Below, piece after piece: positions 60,375 through 64,000 of a DNA stretch of 64,000 nucleotides. Under the pieces are notes generated by a model that was given only the letters and a program-made list of their open reading frames with translations, was not told the origin of the DNA and searched no databases. Source of the stretch: Halomonas sp. GFAJ-1 (lineage in GTDB: Bacteria > Pseudomonadota > Gammaproteobacteria > Pseudomonadales > Halomonadaceae); the NCBI GenBank assembly GCA_002966495.1, contig CP016490.1:558001-622000 (forward strand). The letters are read 5' to 3'. Position 1 is the stretch's first letter, and every line of letters starts with the position of its first letter. Made by a program: the position numbers and the translations under genes.

Positions 60375-61301
60375 GTGCTCATCTCTCCTTTAGCGTATTT
60401 TTTTAAGCGCGTTTGGCGCAGTTTAATTGCTTTTACCATCGGTTTGGCGATAAGCAGTTACACGATGGCTAGCGATATATCCCGCGAGCAATTCACCTCA
60501 CCCACGCTAGGTCACGACTACCCTTATACAATTTATTTACCCCGGGGTTATGACAAAGATGCTCAAGCTCCCTACCCCGTTATCTATCTACTCCACGGCT
60601 CGTTTGGTAATGAGCTTGACTGGGCCACCCAGGGTAACCTTCCCCAAATAGCCGACCGACTAATAAGTGCTGGCCACATACCCCCTACAGTATTTGTCAT
60701 GCCGGGCAGCCGAAGCTGGTGGGTAGATGGATATAACGAGCCCGCTCGCAGCGCCTTTTTCGATGACCTGTTACCGTATATCGAAAGCACTTATAACGTT
60801 GGTAACACTCGCCAACTGCGTGGGGTTGCCGGGCTATCCGCCGGTGGTTACGGCGCACTGAACTTCGCCCTAGAGCGGCCCGATATGTTCGCGGCTGTAG
60901 CGGCATTAAGCCCAGCAAGCTACGTGCCCACGCCGCCCGCAAACTCCTCAGCCAAACGACATCCCGCGTTTCAGAATGAGCAGGGGCAGTTCGACCAAGA
61001 CCTGTGGACGCGGCTCAACTATACCGCTCACTTAGAAGAGTACCGCTTTCTTGTTACACCACGGCCAAGTGCGACTACCAGCGATATTCCCCCCGTACCG
61101 CTTTACATAAGTGCGGGGCGCCGTGATGTATTCGACGCGGAGTATCACGCTCGGGTACTACGCCAAGCGATGGAGCGTATTCAGCCAGGCTACGTGCGGC
61201 TCGATTTATACCCAGGCGGCCATACTTGGCGCGTATGGCGAGCAAGCCTGCCAGCAGCGCTAAACTTCATGTTTCAATATGTAGGGCGGACCGAGGAATA
61301 A
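60375..61301 (+). CDS. Secreted esterase D/antigen 85-like alpha/beta hydrolase
   Basis: This 308-residue protein has an N-terminal signal/anchor (about 12-32) and the PF00756 esterase pattern: YTIYLPRGYDKDAQAPYPVIYLLHGSFGNELDW, the nucleophile motif GLSAGGYGALNFAL (serine about 155), an aspartate in SAGRRDVFDAEYH and a histidine in GGHTWRVW. Substrates in the family range from S-formylglutathione to acyl esters. GTG at 60375 has TGGAGGA upstream. It is divergent from the acyltransferase. Confidence 0.82.
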   Translation: MLISPLAYFFKRVWRSLIAFTIGLAISSYTMASDISREQFTSPTLGHDYPYTIYLPRGYDKDAQAPYPVIYLLHGSFGNELDWATQGNLPQIADRLISAGHIPPTVFVMPGSRSWWVDGYNEPARSAFFDDLLPYIESTYNVGNTRQLRGVAGLSAGGYGALNFALERPDMFAAVAALSPASYVPTPPANSSAKRHPAFQNEQGQFDQDLWTRLNYTAHLEEYRFLVTPRPSATTSDIPPVPLYISAGRRDVFDAEYHARVLRQAMERIQPGYVRLDLYPGGHTWRVWRASLPAALNFMFQYVGRTEE

Positions 61302-61481
61302 GCCACAGCTGGGCTCCCTCTGCTAGCGTTGGCGGTGTGTTAAGTAATAAGGCAAGCTTCACCTGAAAATGCCCTCTCAGCATTGAAATACTGCATTGGC
61401 GGAATGACACCTTCACTATCTACACTGAAGATAGGCAACTATTTTTTATCCATTTTCTCACTCACTACTAAGGATACTGCG

Positions 61482-61808
61482 ATGCATAAGCATATCGAAT
61501 GGGATGACCCAGGCAGCGCCAGCGTAGCGGAATACTTTAAAAACGACCCGGATCACATGCCGCCCTACCCAGGCGCCATTCTTTCAGCCCGCTACATGGG
61601 CAAAATTATACGCGTGAAAGTTGAAACCTACCGAGAAGAGGATGCCGTCAGCATTGGCAGCGTCGCAGCTATCCTCGACAAATATGGCCACCGCTTTCAA
61701 TCCCATCAGAAACTCGACATGGGCGATATAGTGCGCCTGCCCGATGACAAACGCGCGATGGAGCACTGGCAAGAAGACGAGGACGATAAGGAGGAAGAGA
61801 AAGAATAA
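61482..61808 (+). CDS. Unknown 108-residue acidic protein
   Basis: I do not recognise a family. The protein opens MHKHIEWDDPGSASVAEYFKND, has a small beta-like core (GAILSARYMGKIIRVKVETYREEDAVSIGSVAAIL) and a very acidic, glutamate/aspartate-rich C terminus. It has no signal peptide. AAGGA lies before ATG 61482, which is preferred because the earlier ATG at 61383 lacks such a site. It may bind a partner through its acidic tail. Confidence 0.68.
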   Translation: MHKHIEWDDPGSASVAEYFKNDPDHMPPYPGAILSARYMGKIIRVKVETYREEDAVSIGSVAAILDKYGHRFQSHQKLDMGDIVRLPDDKRAMEHWQEDEDDKEEEKE

Positions 61809-62120
61809 CCCCACCAACGCCGTCCAGAAAACTCAACTAAAAACGCCTGGGCGGCGTAAGCATTAGCGCACTTACAGCGGTGGCCCGGTGTGTAGCGATG
61901 TCCTACAGTCAGTTTCAAAGCTACCTGGGCGGCAGCGAAAGGCGAACTGTTTCACCAGACTCTCAACTCAAAGCTTCTAGTTTTCATCAATACGCTAGCG
62001 TGAACGCGTCTTACAATACTACTGATCTTCGTCATACTTAGCCTCCTCTATTTGCACGCTAATTTTTCGCCTACACCGTGCTACGCTTAGCGCTACTGCT
62101 CCTCTTGATAGGCTTTCGCC
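61809..62120. other. 312-base region with no gene seen
   Basis: No open frame with a protein-like sequence, no strong hairpin with a T-run and no clear operator is visible. It separates the acidic protein gene from the 219-residue protein gene and presumably holds the latter's promoter. Confidence 0.5.
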
Positions 62121-62780
62121 ATGCATGCTTTTCGTCTTATTGCCACCTTGGTTACCACCTTGGTGATCGCCCTGCCTGCGCATTCACAAACCCAGGCAGA
62201 TTGGGCGGCTTACGACGAGGTATTTGAAAACGGGGCGCGCCACGCAACGTGGTGGGATGCGGGCTGGACGGGTATTTACGCAACTAGCTTAGTGGTCAAT
62301 GCTTATCAGTCCAGCGAGGCGAATAGCCGTAACGACCGCTTTGATGCGCGGGTGGGCACTATAAAGTCCGCCTTGGCACTGGGTGGGATGTTGGCTGACC
62401 GCCAGCCACACCAAGCGGCACTGGTTGAGTATGAGCGTTTAAAAGCACGTGGCGAGCTAAGCGGTGTACAGGCGTTAGGGTTGGAGCTTGCTCAAGCTGA
62501 ACAGGCACGCTACGGCGTTGAGGCGCGCATTAGCTCGCTAGTAGTCAACACCCTTGCCGGGGCTGTGATTGCCGCTGATGGCCGCGAGCGGGACGGTGCG
62601 GTGAACTTTGCTACCGGCATGTTAATCAACGAGCTGCAAATCTGGACCCAGCCCAACCAAGCATCAAGCGCGATTAACCGCTTTCAGCCTGCCCGCATGT
62701 CGTTAGGGCCTGTTACGCTAAATGGCGAGTACGCACTGCTTATCTCCCCGCAACACATTGGCGCCACATGGCGCTACTAG
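62121..62780 (+). CDS. Unknown 219-residue secreted protein
   Basis: I do not recognise a family. It has a signal peptide (about 1-22, ending AHS), WAAYDEVFENGARHATWWDAGWTGIYA after it, a glycine/alanine-rich hydrophobic-leaning middle (LVVNTLAGAVIAADGRERDGAVNFATGMLINELQIW) and an SLGPVTLNGEYALLISPQHIG beta-like end. It is likely periplasmic or outer-membrane-attached. The preceding 140 bases before znuC hold a possible Zur site but no terminator is clear. Confidence 0.68.
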   Translation: MHAFRLIATLVTTLVIALPAHSQTQADWAAYDEVFENGARHATWWDAGWTGIYATSLVVNAYQSSEANSRNDRFDARVGTIKSALALGGMLADRQPHQAALVEYERLKARGELSGVQALGLELAQAEQARYGVEARISSLVVNTLAGAVIAADGRERDGAVNFATGMLINELQIWTQPNQASSAINRFQPARMSLGPVTLNGEYALLISPQHIGATWRY

Positions 62781-62890
62781 CACTTTTCCGGCACTTCTCT
62801 ACCGTTAGTGCTTTTTTCACACCATATTTGCCATTGTCAGTACGGTGGGGGCGCGTAAAATACGCGCCAAACTTTTTTGTTTTATTAAAC

Positions 62891-62903
62891 GTTATGTTAT
62901 AAC
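62891..62903. promoter_or_regulatory. Possible Zur box upstream of the znuC operon
   Basis: GTTATGTTATAAC contains inverted arms GTTAT/ATAAC with 3 bases between, and its reverse strand reads GTTATA-N2-ATAAC, resembling the Zur consensus TGTTATA-N2-TATAACA in gammaproteobacteria. It lies 25 bases before the 49-residue peptide gene that heads znuC-znuB. Confidence 0.55.
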
Positions 62904-62928
62904 TTATTAATCGTAGACGGAGTCATCC

Positions 62929-63078
62929 ATGAGCGAGCGAACGCATCGCCATAATCGCGAAGGGCCCTGCCACTTTTCACTGATGTCACTTTCCGCCACC
63001 AAACGGCTTGGCTTAGTGGTTCTGCCGCTGCTGGTGCTGTGGGGGTTGGTGGTCTGGGCGGGTGGGTGGCCATTATGA
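62929..63078 (+). CDS. 49-residue membrane peptide with His/Cys N terminus, upstream of znuC
   Basis: The short frame encodes MSERTHRHNREGPCHFSLM, in which H6, H8, C14 and H15 could bind metal, followed by a hydrophobic helix (about 28-45; leucine, valine and tryptophan). GGAG at 62919-62922 lies six bases before the ATG. Its stop overlaps the znuC start in ATGA, so it is coupled to zinc uptake. A role as metal sensor, small subunit or chaperone is an inference. Confidence 0.68.
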   Translation: MSERTHRHNREGPCHFSLMSLSATKRLGLVVLPLLVLWGLVVWAGGWPL

Positions 63079-63809
63079 GCAAGCCCACCCTTTCACGCTT
63101 GGAACTGCATGACCTCCACCTTGCCCAGGGCGGGCGCACCGTACTCGAGCATGTAGACGGTGATTTTAAACCCGGCGCGATTAGCGCTCTGATTGGCGCC
63201 AATGGCGCCGGTAAAAGCACCCTGATTCAAGCCATTATGGGCGAGTTACGGCCTACCAGCGGCAAAGTAGTGTGCACGGTTGATAAAGCCCGCCGTGCGT
63301 GGCTACCTCAACAGTTGGCGCTAGACCTGACCTTCCCCATGAGTGTGGAAGAGCTGGTAATGACCGGCAGCTGGCCAAGCCACGGGGCGCTAAAAGGCTA
63401 CTGCGCGGCGCATTATCGTAAGGGCCGCGAAATTATGGCGCGGCTGGGTATTTCCCACTTGGCCCACCGGCCGCTAGGTGAGCTTTCCGGTGGCCAACGC
63501 CAGCGGGCCCTGATTGGCCGCACCCTCATGCAGGAAGCTGAGCTACTACTGCTTGATGAACCGTTTGCCAACGTGGATAGCGATACAGTGGATATTTTGA
63601 TTCGCATTTTGCGCCAAATGGCCGACGACGGCACCACGATTATCGTGGTGTTGCACGATATGGATCATTTGCGCCGCTTGGCAGATGAGGTGCTGATGCT
63701 AAACGGTGGGCATGCGCGTTGGATGGCGCCAAGTGCGCTTAACCACCAGCATGCGCCAGCACAGGTGGTGCCATTTACCTTAGGGGGGCATCATGCTGGC
63801 ACTGCTTGA
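63075..63809 (+). CDS. znuC: Zinc ABC transporter ATP-binding protein
   Basis: This 244-residue ATPase has Walker A GANGAGKST (about 40), signature LSGGQRQRALIGRTL, Walker B LLLLDEPFANVD and the ZnuC-type Q-loop region (WLPQQLALDLTFPMSVEELV). It drives zinc uptake with ZnuB. ATG 63075 overlaps the preceding peptide gene's TGA. The znuA receptor gene is not in the window. Confidence 0.92.
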   Translation: MSKPTLSRLELHDLHLAQGGRTVLEHVDGDFKPGAISALIGANGAGKSTLIQAIMGELRPTSGKVVCTVDKARRAWLPQQLALDLTFPMSVEELVMTGSWPSHGALKGYCAAHYRKGREIMARLGISHLAHRPLGELSGGQRQRALIGRTLMQEAELLLLDEPFANVDSDTVDILIRILRQMADDGTTIIVVLHDMDHLRRLADEVLMLNGGHARWMAPSALNHQHAPAQVVPFTLGGHHAGTA

Positions 63810-64000
63810 TGCGTGGTTTATTGCGCCCTTCGATTACGGGTTTATGCGCCGTGCCGTGGTAGGTGGTTTAGCGCTTTCATTAGCGGCCCCGCCCCTTGGG
63901 GTGTTCTTGGTGCTGCGCGGTATGAGCTTGATTGGCGATGCCATGGCCCATGCCATTCTGCCCGGTGTGGCGCTAGGTTTTCTGCTGGCGGGCTTTTCGC
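63793..64000 (+). CDS. znuB: Zinc ABC transporter permease, N-terminal part
   Basis: The frame from ATG 63793 encodes ALLDAWFIAPFDYGFMRRAVVGGLALSLAAPPLGVFLVLRGMSLIGDAMAHAILPGVALGFLLAGF-type sequence, the start of a ZnuB/MntB-family permease. It overlaps znuC by 17 bases and runs off the window end. Confidence 0.88.
   Translation, partial: MLALLDAWFIAPFDYGFMRRAVVGGLALSLAAPPLGVFLVLRGMSLIGDAMAHAILPGVALGFLLAGFS

Overview
The window looks like chromosomal DNA of a halophilic or halotolerant gammaproteobacterium, most likely a Halomonas-type member of the Halomonadaceae. This rests on gene content read by eye (NhaD antiporter, ectopically rich c-di-GMP signalling, tripartite tricarboxylate transporters, DUF1853, DUF2835, entericidin, GSI-type glnA with ntrBC) and a moderately GC-rich composition. 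No database search was run, so the genus is an inference. Genes are tightly packed on both strands. There is no phage, insertion sequence or CRISPR array, and one tRNA (proline, CGG).

Layout. 1-8.2 kb: the end of nhaD, then two large GGDEF/EAL signalling genes with a glutathione transferase, a monooxygenase-domain protein, DUF2835 and a small HExxH protein. 8.3-13.3 kb: an NlpC/P60 lipoprotein and a PhoB-boxed phosphonate/phosphite-type ABC operon (phnD-phnC-phnE-phnE-histidine phosphatase). 13.3-15.0 kb: a decayed GGDEF remnant and a glutamate dehydrogenase with a lysine-rich tail. 15.2-22.4 kb: a ferric-reductase-like protein, a 29-residue membrane peptide, DUF1853, then proB-obgE-rpmA-rplU divergent from ispB, and tRNA-Pro. 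22.5-30 kb: secreted nuclease, homocysteine methyltransferase-like enzyme, and a repair pair (XPD/DinG-like helicase plus FAN1-like VRR-NUC nuclease). 30-36 kb: HDAC-like amidohydrolase, GIY-YIG protein, a membrane CHASE-PAS-GGDEF-EAL sensor split by an in-frame TAA, and an orphan TctC receptor. 36-42.5 kb: argE divergent from a PhoB-boxed ugpBAEC operon. 42.7-45.3 kb: an SDR gene divergent from a PhoB-boxed glycosyltransferase/PAP2-phosphatase pair. 45.4-53 kb: GltS-like symporter, several small membrane or lipoprotein genes, ChaN, and a tctB-tctA-tctC operon. 53-58.6 kb: ntrC, ntrB, DUF4124 and glnA with RpoN promoters and NtrC sites. 59-64 kb: acyltransferase, esterase, unknown proteins, and a Zur-type site ahead of a 49-residue membrane peptide, znuC and the start of znuB.

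How it works together. The strongest theme is phosphate starvation. Three separate promoters (phnD, ugpB, and the glycosyltransferase) carry PhoB half-sites repeated exactly every 11 bp. The first two are phosphorus-source uptake systems. The third drives a GT4 glycosyltransferase plus a PAP2 phosphatase, which together could turn phospholipid-derived phosphatidate into glycolipid. This PAP2-based lipid-remodelling module is the best candidate for an undescribed system here. The second theme is nitrogen control, with glnA and ntrBC both under recognisable RpoN/NtrC signals. The third is erosion of c-di-GMP genes: one sensor split by a stop codon, two GGDEF pseudogene fragments, and one intact protein whose GGDEF motif reads SSDEF.
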